64,000 bases of DNA, taken from assembly GCF_011008565.1 (NCBI RefSeq), contig NZ_JAAIWK010000018.1, forward strand, positions 1-64,000, written 5' to 3'. This DNA comes from Heyndrickxia ginsengihumi (GTDB lineage Bacteria; Bacillota; Bacilli; Bacillales; Bacillaceae_C). Every line of letters begins with the position of its first letter. The stretch's first letter is position 1. The notes beneath the pieces were generated by a model that had not been told where the DNA came from, searched no databases, and saw only the letters and a list, made by a program, of their open reading frames with translations. The translations under genes and the position numbers were made by a program. Positions 27,141 to 37,188 of this stretch are shown here, in pieces.

Positions 27141-28523
27141 TCAATTTAAATGGCTATGTTTTCTCCCGTACATGAAATAAACTACTCCCCCAATGGCAAT
27201 CCAAATGATAAAAGCTTTCCAAGTTAATGATGGTAAACTGGACATTAAATATATACAACATGCTGCGCTTATTATCGGGAGCAATGGTACTAACGGTACT
27301 TTAAATGCCCGTTTAAGATTTGGATGGGTTTTTCTCATTATAATGACTGCAATCGAGATAAGAGAAAAAGCTGCCAACGTTCCAATATTCACTAGGTGTG
27401 CTAATGTAGTTAAATCAACAAACCCTGCAATTGTTGCAGCAACCAAACCAGTAATCCATGTATTTACATACGGTGTCTTATACTTTTTATGGACAGTAGA
27501 AAATATCTTCGGCAGCAATCCATCACGACTAATGGCAAAGGAAATCCGAACTTGGCCGTACATCATAACAAGTAATACCGTTGTAATACCAGCTAATGCC
27601 CCAAAAGAAATTAGTCCAGCGATTTTATAATGCCCAATAAATTTAAGTGCGAATGAAACAGGATCATTTACATTCAATAAATTATATGGAACAATTCCGG
27701 TAAGAATTAGGGAAACTAGTATGTATAAAATGGTACAGACGGCAAGCGAAGAAATAATTCCAATTGGAACATTTTTTTGGGGATTTTTCACTTCTTCTGA
27801 TGCAGTTGCCACAGCATCAAAACCTAAAAAAGCAAAAAATACTGTTGCTGCACCTGTTAAAACACCGCTAAATCCAAATGGCATAAACGGATGCCAATTA
27901 CTCGGTTTAATATAAAACACACCGACAAGGATAAATCCTAAGACAACAATAAGTTTCACAGCTACCATAATGTTATTTATTTTCGCACTACTTTCTACAC
28001 CACGTGATAATAGTGTTGTAATAAGTAAGATTATGAGAATAGCAGGCAAATCAACCACCCCCCCATGGCCACTGCCGGGAGCTGACGACAATATCTTTGG
28101 AATATGTAAACCAAAACCATTAAGTAATGATTGGAAATATGCAGACCAGCCTGTTGCTACAGATGAAACAGCTAATAAATATTCAAGCATTAAGTCCCAG
28201 CCGATTAAAAAGGCAAAAAATTCCCCCATTGTTGCATATGTATATGTATAAACACTTCCTGAAATTGGCACACTTGATGAAAATTCCGCGTAACAGAGCG
28301 CTGCTAGTGCACAAGCAATTCCAGCTAATATAAACGAAATAATGAGTGCTGGACCTGCAGACTGTGCAGCGACAATTCCTGTCAATACAAATATTCCTGT
28401 CCCAATAATGGCTCCAATTCCTAATAATGTTAGATCTAATGCTCCTAAAGTTCTTTTTAAAACATGTCCTTTACTCTGCTCTAACATCATATGGATAGAT
28501 TTCTTTCTAAACAAATTATTCAT
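27141..28523 (-). CDS. Amino acid permease, APC superfamily, copy 1 (YfnA-like)
   Basis: A 460-residue transporter with about 12 hydrophobic segments. The first helix carries GIGAIIGTGIFVLTG, the unwound substrate-binding motif of the CAT-type cationic amino acid transporters; FFAFLGFDAVATASEEVKNP is also conserved. The ATG at 28523 is favoured over the GTG three codons upstream because it aligns with the start of copy 2 and AGGGTGA lies about six bases before it. It is a tandem duplicate of the gene at 28882-30315. No terminator is evident after it. Confidence 0.88.
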   Translation of the reverse strand: MNNLFRKKSIHMMLEQSKGHVLKRTLGALDLTLLGIGAIIGTGIFVLTGIVAAQSAGPALIISFILAGIACALAALCYAEFSSSVPISGSVYTYTYATMGEFFAFLIGWDLMLEYLLAVSSVATGWSAYFQSLLNGFGLHIPKILSSAPGSGHGGVVDLPAILIILLITTLLSRGVESSAKINNIMVAVKLIVVLGFILVGVFYIKPSNWHPFMPFGFSGVLTGAATVFFAFLGFDAVATASEEVKNPQKNVPIGIISSLAVCTILYILVSLILTGIVPYNLLNVNDPVSFALKFIGHYKIAGLISFGALAGITTVLLVMMYGQVRISFAISRDGLLPKIFSTVHKKYKTPYVNTWITGLVAATIAGFVDLTTLAHLVNIGTLAAFSLISIAVIIMRKTHPNLKRAFKVPLVPLLPIISAACCIYLMSSLPSLTWKAFIIWIAIGGVVYFMYGRKHSHLN

Positions 28524-28549
28524 TCTTTTCACCCTATGTTACTATTTTT

Positions 28550-28604
28550 TATAGTCTGAAAACTACACTTTATGTAGTATATTGTCGATTGATATAATTG
28601 TCAA
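28550..28604 (-). promoter_or_regulatory. Promoter of permease copy 1 with CodY-like box
   Basis: TTGACA (28599-28604), 17 bases and TATACT (28576-28581) give a near-consensus SigA promoter. Just downstream, at 28550-28564, AGTTTTCAGACTATA matches the CodY consensus AATTTTCWGAAAATT at 11 of 15 positions. The same arrangement precedes copy 2. Confidence 0.75.
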
Positions 28605-28771
28605 TTGTCATTTCAAACTTTCAACAATTCTTCAAATCCATTAACTCATTTACAAGCCTCTTCAGAAAGCGCGTAATGAGTGGTGTCACCATAGGAATGC
28701 ATCGAAACTATTTCAATTTAATTTCGCTAAAAACAGCTACTAAAACTTGTTCAGAGAATCTATCCAATAAA

Positions 28772-28816
28772 AAAAGCACCCTGTAAATGTTAGCTTATTG
28801 CCTAACATTTACAGGG
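28772..28816 (-). terminator. Terminator after permease copy 2
   Basis: CCCTGTAAATGTTAG pairs exactly with CTAACATTTACAGGG around an eight-base loop; on the minus strand a T run follows. It separates the transcripts of the two paralogous permeases. Apart from this and the copy 1 promoter, the 358-base gap holds nothing I recognise. Confidence 0.85.
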
Positions 28817-28881
28817 CAATTCAACTTTATGTTTGTTTGTATCCTTTAGGTGATCATAGAAATTGATCACTCTCAAATTCA

Positions 28882-30315
28882 TTATCTCTTATTTAGCTCA
28901 GAGTCATTAATCGTATGATTAGCCGTTTTTGAATGATTTAAATGACTGTGTTTCCTAGCGTATAAGAAATATACAATAATACCGATTACAAGCCAAATAA
29001 CAAATGCTTTCCATGTAATTGCCGGTAAATTGAGCATTAAGTAAACACAGCAGAGTGCACTTATAATCGGCAAAATTGGCACAAGCGGAACTTTAAATGA
29101 TCTTTTTAAGTTTGGATGGGTTTTTCTCATAATAATTACTGCAATTGAAATAAGTGTAAAGGCAGCAAGTGTACCAATATTCACTAAATGAGCCAATGTT
29201 GTAAGGTCAACGAAGCCAGCAATTACAGCAGCAATAATTCCGGTAATCCAAGTATTTACAAAAGGAGTTTTAAATTTCGGATGTACTGTTGAAAAACTCT
29301 TAGGTAACAGACCGTCACGACTCATAGAAAATGTAATACGAACTTGTCCATATGCCATTACAAGTAAAACTGTTGTTATTCCAGCAAGTGCTCCAAATGA
29401 AATTAATCCAGCCATTTTATCATGATTAATAAATTTAAGTGCAAACGATACAGGATCGCTAACATTTAATTTTGTATATGGCACAATGCCAGTTAAAATT
29501 CCCGAAACGACAATGTATAAAATTGTACAGATTCCCAATGATGCAATGATCCCAATCGGTACATTTTTTTGTGGCTTTTTTACCTCTTCTGAAGCAGTCG
29601 CTACCGCATCAAATCCTAAATAGGCAAAAAATACTGTAGCTGCTCCTGTCACTACTCCATGAAAGCCAAAAGGCATAAAAGGATGCCAATTATCAGGTTT
29701 TACATAACCGATACCCGTCACAATAAATCCTAAAATAACAATTAATTTAATAATAACCATTATATTATTAAATCGCGCACTACCTTGAACACCTCTTGAT
29801 AGTAGCATTGTTATAAATAAAATAATTAATACAGCAGGTAAATCAATAATACCACCATGTCCACTTCCTGGTGAAGATGATAGAATTTTCGGTATATTTA
29901 CACCAAATCCACTTAATAAAGATTGAAAATATGCTGACCACCCTGTTGCAACAGACGAAACTGCCAATAAGTATTCAAGCATTAAATCCCATCCGATTAA
30001 AAAGGCAAAAAACTCTCCAATTGTTGCATATGTATACGTATATACACTTCCCGCAATAGGTACACTTGATGAAAACTCCGCATAGCATAATGCTGCTAAA
30101 GCACAGGCAATCCCTGATAATATAAATGAAATCACAAGAGCTGGACCAGCAGATTGTGCAGCAACAATGCCAGTTAATACAAAGATCCCAGTACCGATAA
30201 TTGCCCCAATACCTAAAAAGGTCAAATCCAGTGCCCCTAGCGATCTTTTCAAAGCATGTGCTTTACTCTGATCTAGCATTGTTTCGATTGATTTTTTTCT
30301 AAATAAATTCCCCAT
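28882..30315 (-). CDS. Amino acid permease, APC superfamily, copy 2 (YfnA-like)
   Basis: A 477-residue paralogue of the preceding permease, matching it along its whole length with mostly conservative changes. The N-terminal GAIIGTGIFVLTG and FFAYLGFDAVATASEEVKKP motifs are the same. It differs mainly in an extra C-terminal tail of about 15 residues (SKTANHTINDSELNKR). AAGGTGA precedes the ATG. Both the coding region and the promoter are duplicated, yet a terminator separates the copies, so they are independent units. They may differ in substrate or timing. Confidence 0.88.
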   Translation of the reverse strand: MGNLFRKKSIETMLDQSKAHALKRSLGALDLTFLGIGAIIGTGIFVLTGIVAAQSAGPALVISFILSGIACALAALCYAEFSSSVPIAGSVYTYTYATIGEFFAFLIGWDLMLEYLLAVSSVATGWSAYFQSLLSGFGVNIPKILSSSPGSGHGGIIDLPAVLIILFITMLLSRGVQGSARFNNIMVIIKLIVILGFIVTGIGYVKPDNWHPFMPFGFHGVVTGAATVFFAYLGFDAVATASEEVKKPQKNVPIGIIASLGICTILYIVVSGILTGIVPYTKLNVSDPVSFALKFINHDKMAGLISFGALAGITTVLLVMAYGQVRITFSMSRDGLLPKSFSTVHPKFKTPFVNTWITGIIAAVIAGFVDLTTLAHLVNIGTLAAFTLISIAVIIMRKTHPNLKRSFKVPLVPILPIISALCCVYLMLNLPAITWKAFVIWLVIGIIVYFLYARKHSHLNHSKTANHTINDSELNKR

Positions 30316-30346
30316 ACATTCTCACCTTAGATGTTTTATTTTTTAA

Positions 30347-30399
30347 TATAGTCTGAAAACTACAATTACTAGTATATTGTCGAATTTTGTAATTGTCAA
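30347..30399 (-). promoter_or_regulatory. Promoter of permease copy 2 with CodY-like box
   Basis: TTGACA (30394-30399), 17 bases and TATACT (30371-30376), then the same AGTTTTCAGACTATA box at 30347-30361. The spacer sequences of the two copies have diverged, but both promoter boxes and the CodY-like box are unchanged. Confidence 0.75.
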
Positions 30400-30789
30400 T
30401 TATTTTTTATTTTTATCAGTATAATTTTTCAATATAAATTATTCATTCTATTTTGAATAATATTTCATTAACAATAATAGTTTTATGTGTATATAGAGAA
30501 TTTCTTTACGCTACTTAAAAATATTTGCGATTATAGTTTTAACTTTTTTCAATGATGTTATTCTTTATTATCCTGATATTATATTAATATCATTCCTTCA
30601 TGCACTAGTGTCTATAACAATGATCATCATCGATGTAGCAGAGATCTCCAATATAGTTTATAAAACGACTTTATTAAACGATTGGATGAAGAAAATCGAA
30701 TATTGGCATATTAATATACAACAGTGTTTCGTTGTCATATAGATGAATATTACACCCAACAAACTATAGTTTTATTAAATAGAAAAAAG

Positions 30790-30822
30790 AGTTCAGAAAG
30801 ATCTCATTCTGAACCCTTTTTT
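30790..30822 (-). terminator. Bidirectional terminator downstream of sbcC
   Basis: GTTCAGAA pairs with TTCTGAAC around an eight-base loop, with A and T runs on both sides. The nearest gene that could use it is sbcC, about 190 bases away. Confidence 0.65.
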
Positions 30823-30892
30823 TAAAAATTCTATGTTACTCGAATTTTTTATCTGCTATGTTATTTATATTGTTTCACTCATCACTGCAATT

Positions 30893-30962
30893 GAACTTTG
30901 AAATTGATTTTCACTTCAATGCTTGCTTTCTGCAGGAGTCTCCTCCCTTGTACCCGAATCAA
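30893..30962 (-). repeat. Fragment F of the GC-rich intergenic repeat
   Basis: GATTTTCACTTCAATGCTTGCTTTCTGCAGGAGTCTCC and following bases keep the CTTTC-TGCAGGAGTCTC core of the family, but the central part is deleted. A similarly shortened copy lies at 40278. Confidence 0.5.
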
Positions 30963-31011
30963 ACTAGTATAATAATAGGTATTTTATTGAGCTACACCTT
31001 TGGACTACGCT

Positions 31012-34000
31012 CTATTGGAGAAATTGAAATGCTGTATGACTGCCAGTCTGCGTTGAAATAACTTCAAGACGCGCATTTATACGCTCTTTTAACTCTGGAA
31101 CGTGTGAAATAATACCTACTAATCGTCCGCTCGATTGAATTTCTATTAAACTCTCTATTGCCTGATCTAAAGATTCTGGATCAAGTGTTCCAAACCCTTC
31201 ATCAATAAACATCGTTTCGAGGGAAACTCCGCCTGCATATTGCTGAACAACATCGGCTAAACCTAAAGCTAATGAAAGTGCTGCTTTAAAGCTTTCTCCT
31301 CCTGATAATGTTTTAACATGTCTTTCCTGACCCGTATATTCGTCAAAAATCAGTAATTCTAAACCGCTTTGTACATTTCCCTTAGATCGCTCTTTCTTCC
31401 TTCGTAATTTGTACCGTCCGCTTGTCATTTTATACAAACGGTAATTTGCAACTTGTAATATATCATCAAGAAAAGCTGCAAGCACGAAACGTTCAAACGT
31501 AATTCGATACGTATTTTGACCTTTTGCGATATCCGCTAAATGACCAATGAATTTATATTGCTGCTCAGATTTCTTCATTTGTTCATTAATTGTTTCTACT
31601 TTTTGTTTAATATCTGAATGCTTCTGAATTTGTATTTTTATGCTTGTTTGTTCGTTTAACAGGTCAGTAAGTGACTGTTCTAATTCCATAAATTGTTTTT
31701 TAAGCATTTGCACGTCTGGCATTTCCACATCTTTTAATTTATTTACCATATATTGCAATCGATCACAAACAGAGCGATATTCTTCTCTATATACTTGAAC
31801 ACTCTTCTCTAATAGTGAAATTGTTTGTTGATCACGCTTAGAATCATGATAATGCTGGAAACTGTTAAACCCCTGTTCTTCTAGCAAGTGAATAAATTGT
31901 TGTCGTTCAACTTTTAATTGCTCTTCAATCTTCTTAACAAGGTCTTGTAACTGTCCATAGGCAGCTATGCATGCTGAAACATGTTCTTTTTGTCGCTGTA
32001 CTTGAGTTCTAGCAAACTCAAATTGTTGTTCTAATTCTTGTTTTTTTACGTTTAAATCATGAATTTGTTTCTCAAATTGTGCTTTCGTTCGAATTGCTTC
32101 AGGCAGCGACTGGAGAGCATACTCATATGCTGATTTTTTATCAAAATATTGATGCTCCATCGTTCGTTCTTGCTGGATCGATTTCTCAAGTGCTTCAGAT
32201 AAACAATTCTGCTTATCTTCTAAATTCTTTAGTTCACTGTTTATCTTTTCTAGTGCTTCAACTTTTTGCTGTTGTGATTGCAAGCGGGAGACAATCGTTA
32301 TTTTTTCCTTCTGCAACTGTTTCTGGAATAAATCAATATCCTTTAACTCAACTTCTGGATTTTTCTTTTTAATCGTCATCATGAGGTCGTCGACGCGTTC
32401 AGTCATGATCTTTATCTCTGCTTGCAGTTGCGAACAGCTCGCCTCTATTTCAGCCCGACGATTTTCAAGCATCGTTAGTTTCTCTTTCGCAGATTTTAAA
32501 TCAAGCTCTGACGGAATTTCACCATGTTTTTCTGCTGCCCTTGGATGATGTGTTGAGCCACAAACAGGGCAAGGAACCCCTTCAGTCAATTGCTCTGCCA
32601 ATATACTTGCTTGTGCCAATCGCCATTTATCCTGAAGATAGTCATAAGTCGAATTTGCATCCTTTAGCTGTAACTTAATATCATGTAACTGTCTGTCTTT
32701 TTCTAAAAATAATTGATTGGCATTGTTAATTCGTTTCCATTCATTGATCACTTTTTCTATTCTTTGAACAGTATCTGTCACGATTTCTAATTCACGTTCG
32801 GTTTCAACGATTTGTATTTTCGTATTATTTGCCTCAAGTTGTTGTTCCCTTAAACTCGTAAGCTTTTTCGTTGCGTCGCGGAGATTCTGCTCTAATGTTG
32901 CCGTTTGTTTTTTATATTGATTGTATTGATGTTTATAGTGTTCTACATCCATTTCACGCTTGGCAAGTGTTTCAACTTGTTCACGCATATTATTCAATGT
33001 TGTAAGCTGCTCTTGAATTGATAATCGTAAAGGCTCTTTATCCACTTGCTGTTTATATTGATGCTCTGCTTCTTGCAAAGTTTGTTCTGCTTTTAACAAT
33101 CGCATTTCCGCCGCTTTTAACTCGTTCGCACGATCGTCCTTTTCTTTTTTTAGACGATGGCATATTTTCTCCTGATGTTCAAGCTTTTGGGCCTTATATG
33201 CAAATTCAATTTCGACTTGTTTCAATTGAATTTCTTGTTTTTTTACTTCTAATGCTTCCTTTTCATGCATTAATTGATTTTTCTCTTCCAATTGTTTAAT
33301 TAACGCTTCTGCATCGTCATACTTCTTTTTTGCGTGATCACGGTCATATTTTTTTTGATTGTATTGTAACTGTAATTGTTCTAATAATTGTATATGCCGC
33401 TTAATTTCTTGGTCTAATAGCGGTAATATCAACACATCATTCGGATGCTCTTCTTGTAATAAGATCTTCAGCTCTTCATTTTCTCTAAATGAAATTTCTC
33501 TTAACACTTTACTCCGTTCTTCTAATTTGCTTTCAACCGTTTTCTTTAAAAGCGTCGCTTCATCTTTTAACTTTTCTTCAATTCTTTTGTATAGTTCGGT
33601 ATGGAAAAGGCGCTGAAGAATGACTTCTTTTTCTTTACTATCTGAAACGAGTAATTTACGGAATTCTCCCTGTGGGATCATTAAAATTTGTCTAAACTGA
33701 TTCACATCTAATTGAAGCAGCTCTTTTATTTTTTCATCTGTTTCACGAACATTTGCAGCAATAATTTGTTTATCACCATGCTCATTTAGTTGATATAATT
33801 CCGCTCTTGCCCCTATTGTTTTGTATCCTTCCCCCCGGGTTTTCTTCTTTTCTTGCTGCGGTGCCCGCCAAATATAATATTGCTGATTACGCAATGAAAA
33901 GGTTAAAGATACTTCTGTTTCTGTTTCATCATTTGCAAACTGACTTCTTAGCTCATTTCCTATTCGATCCTCACCACTTGCACGCCCATATATTGCAAAA

Positions 34001-34146
34001 CATATACCATCAAAAATGGTTGTTTTCCCAGCTCCAGTTTTTCCAGAAATCACAAACATCGTTTGATTTCCCAATTTTGTGAAGTCTATCACTTCTTTTT
34101 GTGCGTATGGACCAAACGCTTGCATAGTTAATACTAAAGGTCTCAT
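31012..34146 (-). CDS. sbcC: Nuclease SbcCD, ATPase subunit SbcC
   Basis: The SMC/Rad50-like partner of SbcD, which opens hairpins and processes double-strand breaks. The 1044-residue protein has an N-terminal Walker A (GKTGAGKTTIFDGICFA, about 35-50), two very long coiled-coil arms rich in Gln, Glu and Lys, and a zinc hook CPVCGS near residue 525 at the turn. The C-terminal half of the ATPase shows LSGGESFKAALSLALGLAD and Walker B MFIDEGFG. It overlaps the sbcD stop by four bases (ATGA), so the two are co-translated. Confidence 0.95.
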   Translation of the reverse strand: MRPLVLTMQAFGPYAQKEVIDFTKLGNQTMFVISGKTGAGKTTIFDGICFAIYGRASGEDRIGNELRSQFANDETETEVSLTFSLRNQQYYIWRAPQQEKKKTRGEGYKTIGARAELYQLNEHGDKQIIAANVRETDEKIKELLQLDVNQFRQILMIPQGEFRKLLVSDSKEKEVILQRLFHTELYKRIEEKLKDEATLLKKTVESKLEERSKVLREISFRENEELKILLQEEHPNDVLILPLLDQEIKRHIQLLEQLQLQYNQKKYDRDHAKKKYDDAEALIKQLEEKNQLMHEKEALEVKKQEIQLKQVEIEFAYKAQKLEHQEKICHRLKKEKDDRANELKAAEMRLLKAEQTLQEAEHQYKQQVDKEPLRLSIQEQLTTLNNMREQVETLAKREMDVEHYKHQYNQYKKQTATLEQNLRDATKKLTSLREQQLEANNTKIQIVETERELEIVTDTVQRIEKVINEWKRINNANQLFLEKDRQLHDIKLQLKDANSTYDYLQDKWRLAQASILAEQLTEGVPCPVCGSTHHPRAAEKHGEIPSELDLKSAKEKLTMLENRRAEIEASCSQLQAEIKIMTERVDDLMMTIKKKNPEVELKDIDLFQKQLQKEKITIVSRLQSQQQKVEALEKINSELKNLEDKQNCLSEALEKSIQQERTMEHQYFDKKSAYEYALQSLPEAIRTKAQFEKQIHDLNVKKQELEQQFEFARTQVQRQKEHVSACIAAYGQLQDLVKKIEEQLKVERQQFIHLLEEQGFNSFQHYHDSKRDQQTISLLEKSVQVYREEYRSVCDRLQYMVNKLKDVEMPDVQMLKKQFMELEQSLTDLLNEQTSIKIQIQKHSDIKQKVETINEQMKKSEQQYKFIGHLADIAKGQNTYRITFERFVLAAFLDDILQVANYRLYKMTSGRYKLRRKKERSKGNVQSGLELLIFDEYTGQERHVKTLSGGESFKAALSLALGLADVVQQYAGGVSLETMFIDEGFGTLDPESLDQAIESLIEIQSSGRLVGIISHVPELKERINARLEVISTQTGSHTAFQFLQ

Positions 34147-35288
34147 TTTATTAAACTCTCCCTTTTCACTTCATCAATCATTGAAGCCAACCATTTTTCC
34201 TTCTCTTCTGTAAACTGGGCAGTTGTCACTTCGCGATAAAATTCTTTAAATAGCAAAAGTTCATTCTTTTCCTGGCTTTTCATCGATTGAAACAAACGCT
34301 TTTCCTTCAAATCTTTTTGTTCGATCTTTCTTTCCAAATGTAGGACATTCGGGTATATTTGCCGAAGCTTCCCCATTGGGTCAATAATGGCATCCTCATC
34401 AAGTAAGGTAATTTTTAAGTAATCCTCGACATTCTGTTTTGTATAAAAGGAAGCATCTAAGAGCTCATCCATATATCCTTCAAGCTCGCGCATATCCCGT
34501 TTTGGCACTAATGATTTTGTTTCAATTTGAACATTGCCTTTGTCATCCATCTCTACGATTAATACTTGTTTTTTTTGCTTTGCTTCTGAAAAAGAATATT
34601 TTAATAGTGAACCAGAATAACGGATTCTATCATGATGAATCGCATCTGGACTATGCAAATGACCTAAAGCTGTATAACTAAATGGCTCAAAATATTCTTG
34701 AGAAACACAGCCAGAGCCGCCAACTGACAACATTCTTTCAGATTCAGTTGTTTTCCCTCCTAACACAAAAGCATGTCCAATAAACACATTAGGCTCACTA
34801 GTATTTAAGCCTTCTTCAATGCGCCCAATTACTGATTTCATCGCCTCATCATGGCTATGAATGGATGGATCATCAAGAAGCTCTCTTACAATACCAGGCT
34901 CTGCGTAAGGAATTAAATAAAAGTTAGCACCATTTAAACGGATGGGTTGAAAATCATTTGTTAATTTTCCTTGCATATAAAACTGACTATTTTTATACCA
35001 AGACGAACCAAAGGATAGACGCTCTGCACTATCATGGTTCCCTGAAATCGCTAAAATTGGTGTTTGTAATTCAACGTTAATGCTATATAAAACTTCATCT
35101 AATAGTTCAACCGCATCTGTAGGCGGTACAGAACGATCATATAAATCTCCGGCAATAATGACGGCGTCAGGTTTTTCTTCTTCAACTAATTGAACAAATT
35201 GATTAAGAATAACTCTTTGTTCTTCTGTCATATAAATACCGTGCACGAGTTTTCCTAAATGCCAGTCCGCTGTGTGAATAAACTTCAA
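34143..35288 (-). CDS. sbcD: Nuclease SbcCD, exonuclease subunit SbcD
   Basis: The Mre11-like metallophosphatase that cuts DNA ends handed over by SbcC. The 381-residue protein starts MKFIHTADWHLGK, with metal ligands Asp8 and His10, then shows AGDLYDR and SGNHDS. The later histidine motif is in SYTALGHLHSPD. It is the first gene of the sbcDC pair. TATAAT lies in its upstream region near 35330, but I could not match a -35. Confidence 0.95.
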   Translation of the reverse strand: MKFIHTADWHLGKLVHGIYMTEEQRVILNQFVQLVEEEKPDAVIIAGDLYDRSVPPTDAVELLDEVLYSINVELQTPILAISGNHDSAERLSFGSSWYKNSQFYMQGKLTNDFQPIRLNGANFYLIPYAEPGIVRELLDDPSIHSHDEAMKSVIGRIEEGLNTSEPNVFIGHAFVLGGKTTESERMLSVGGSGCVSQEYFEPFSYTALGHLHSPDAIHHDRIRYSGSLLKYSFSEAKQKKQVLIVEMDDKGNVQIETKSLVPKRDMRELEGYMDELLDASFYTKQNVEDYLKITLLDEDAIIDPMGKLRQIYPNVLHLERKIEQKDLKEKRLFQSMKSQEKNELLLFKEFYREVTTAQFTEEKEKWLASMIDEVKRESLIK

Positions 35289-35425
35289 AACGATACCTCC
35301 GAGAAAAAATAATTTACTTATATTATAGCAAATGCTGTGAATAATTTAATTTCATCCGTCTTATACATTTTTATAAGATTTTTTCCAAATGGGTAGAATC
35401 TTTATATGTTTATAGTATAAAATGC

Positions 35426-36031
35426 TTGTGGGGGGTGATTACAATTTATCGTTTCGGATATCATGTCGTTCATATATTCTTATTATTAGTGGGAGGCAAG
35501 CTAAAAGTAGAAAACAAACATAAAATTCCCGCTGCCCCTTTCGTTGTTGTCTGTACCCATCGCACATGGTTAGATATCATTTTTTTAGCGTTAGCGATTT
35601 GGCCTCATCAAGTGTATTATATGGCGAAGCAAGAATTATTCACAACAAAATTTCTAGGCTGGTTAATCACAAAACTGCATGCGTTCCCAGTAAATCGTGA
35701 GAATCCAGGACCTAGTTCATTAAAGACACCACTGAAATTATTGAAGGCAGGAAAAATCGTTGGCATTTTCCCATCTGGAACAAGATTTGGCGAGCACACA
35801 TCATTAAAGAGAGGTGCTGTAACGATTGCATTAAAAGCAAATGTTCCAATCGTACCTGCTATTTATGAAGGTCCAAAATCTTTCAAAGAACTATTGAAAC
35901 GAAAACGAAAGCTCATTCGTTTCGGTGATCCGATTATTTTGGAAGATGGACAACGAGCAACGAAAGAAATGATAGAAGAAAAAATGATACAATTGCAGCA
36001 AACATTTGATCATTTAAAACAAATGAAGTAA
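35426..36031 (+). CDS. plsC: 1-acyl-sn-glycerol-3-phosphate acyltransferase (PlsC family)
   Basis: Adds the second acyl chain to lysophosphatidic acid in phospholipid synthesis, at the membrane. The roughly 200-residue protein has a hydrophobic N terminus, the HX4D catalytic motif as HRTWLD (about 46-51), then FPVNRENPGPSS and the glycerophosphate-binding FPSGTR. It resembles B. subtilis YhdO. The start is uncertain: TTG at 35426 or GTG at 35435 both overlap the G-rich Shine-Dalgarno-like run, and a rarer ATT a few codons later would have better spacing. Confidence 0.85.
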   Translation: MWGVITIYRFGYHVVHIFLLLVGGKLKVENKHKIPAAPFVVVCTHRTWLDIIFLALAIWPHQVYYMAKQELFTTKFLGWLITKLHAFPVNRENPGPSSLKTPLKLLKAGKIVGIFPSGTRFGEHTSLKRGAVTIALKANVPIVPAIYEGPKSFKELLKRKRKLIRFGDPIILEDGQRATKEMIEEKMIQLQQTFDHLKQMK

Positions 36032-36047
36032 TCGATATTTTTACATA

Positions 36048-36091
36048 GTGAGGCGGTATATTCAAAAAATGGAATATACCGCCTCACTTTT
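36048..36091 (+). terminator. Terminator after plsC
   Basis: A 16-bp perfect stem (GTGAGGCGGTATATTC and its complement) with an eight-base loop is followed by TTTT. Confidence 0.88.
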
Positions 36092-36146
36092 ATGCTAGAT
36101 TTACTAGATCAGCACCTAAACTTTTGAAAAGAGAATGAGTCAAAAG

Positions 36147-36176
36147 AAAAAGACACTCTATGAAAAGTGTCTTTTT
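36147..36176 (-). terminator. Terminator after yneJ
   Basis: AAAAAGACACT and AGTGTCTTTTT pair around an eight-base loop 18 bases past the yneJ stop codon. Confidence 0.8.
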
Positions 36177-36194
36177 TCTTTTTTATATTGAAAT

Positions 36195-36677
36195 TTACAT
36201 TTTTACTTCTGGATTTAATTTAGACAGTAACTTCTTGTACTCAATATACATAGCAACACGCCACGGAAGAATCATCGCAAATGCTAATATGAAAAACATT
36301 CCGCTTAACTGACCAACATGAATAGACGAACTTAAAATAAGTTTCATAACTAATCGAATGATTAACAGTCCAATTAAAATAAATGGAAACGCTTTTGAAC
36401 GTTTTAAATAAATTTGATGATCACGTATTTCAAATTTAGATGTTTTTATGAGAAAAATTGAAAATACCAAACCAATTAAAATTGATTCTAATATTTCTTC
36501 AGATGTCACACGAAAAAAAGGAAAAATAAACATCAATGCGCCAGTACTCATAAAAAACGGCGGCAAAATAAGTTTTTTTGCGGAAACGACAGGTCTCTTT
36601 TGGCCTTTTAATCGAATGAAAATAACTAAAGATCCCATTAATATTGCAATAATAAATGAAATAATGATTTCTTCCAT
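36195..36677 (-). CDS. ccdC: CcdC-like membrane protein (YneJ)
   Basis: A 160-residue membrane protein with four or five hydrophobic segments and an N terminus beginning MEEIIISFIIAILMG. Length and position after ccdA and yneI match B. subtilis ccdC/yneJ. The B. subtilis gene has been studied with cytochrome c maturation, but its role was reported as non-essential, so its function remains unclear. AAGGTAA precedes the ATG. Confidence 0.8.
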   Translation of the reverse strand: MEEIIISFIIAILMGSLVIFIRLKGQKRPVVSAKKLILPPFFMSTGALMFIFPFFRVTSEEILESILIGLVFSIFLIKTSKFEIRDHQIYLKRSKAFPFILIGLLIIRLVMKLILSSSIHVGQLSGMFFILAFAMILPWRVAMYIEYKKLLSKLNPEVKM

Positions 36678-36792
36678 TTAATTTACCTTCTTTTTTAGAT
36701 GATCATGTAATGCAAGTTCCTACTAATATAAAAACATAGTTGCATTCACTTGTCTAGTTTCTTGTGAGATTTATTTATCTTCGCCTTTCTAA

Positions 36793-37152
36793 CTATTGCA
36801 TTATGCGATTAATTGCATCAAGGACACTTGCTTCGTCAAATGGTTTCACAATAAAATCCTTTGCTCCTGCCTCAATCGCTTCAACAACTAGCTTTTGCTG
36901 ACCTAAAGCAGAACAAATAATAATTTTTGCATCAGGAAACTCATCAAGAATTCGCGTTACAGCCTCCATTCCTGTCATTTCCGGCATGGTAATATCCATA
37001 GTCACTACATCAGGTTTCAATTCACGATAAAGCTCAATCGCCCTATATCCATTTTCTGCCTCACCCACTACTGAATGGTTTCCACTTTCCAACATTTTCG
37101 TTAATGTTAATCGCATAAATTTAGCGTCGTCAACTATTAATACTCTTGCCAA
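36793..37152 (-). CDS. yneI: CheY-like single-domain response regulator (YneI/CcdB)
   Basis: A 119-residue stand-alone receiver domain. The phosphorylation machinery is complete: acidic pair Asp8-Asp9, phospho-acceptor Asp53 in TMDITMP, and Lys103 in VKPF. There is no output domain. It lies between ccdA and yneJ as in B. subtilis, where it is called yneI or ccdB. No kinase is nearby, so its partner must be encoded elsewhere. Confidence 0.88.
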   Translation of the reverse strand: MARVLIVDDAKFMRLTLTKMLESGNHSVVGEAENGYRAIELYRELKPDVVTMDITMPEMTGMEAVTRILDEFPDAKIIICSALGQQKLVVEAIEAGAKDFIVKPFDEASVLDAINRIMQ

Positions 37153-37188
37153 AGAAAAGACCTCCCCTAACTTAATGAAACAAATATG

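Larger units (their letters stand above)
30400..31011. other. Gap between permease copy 2 and sbcC
   Basis: About 610 bases without a gene. It contains a bidirectional terminator near 30800, a repeat fragment near 30900, and otherwise AT-rich sequence with stops in all frames. Confidence 0.5.
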
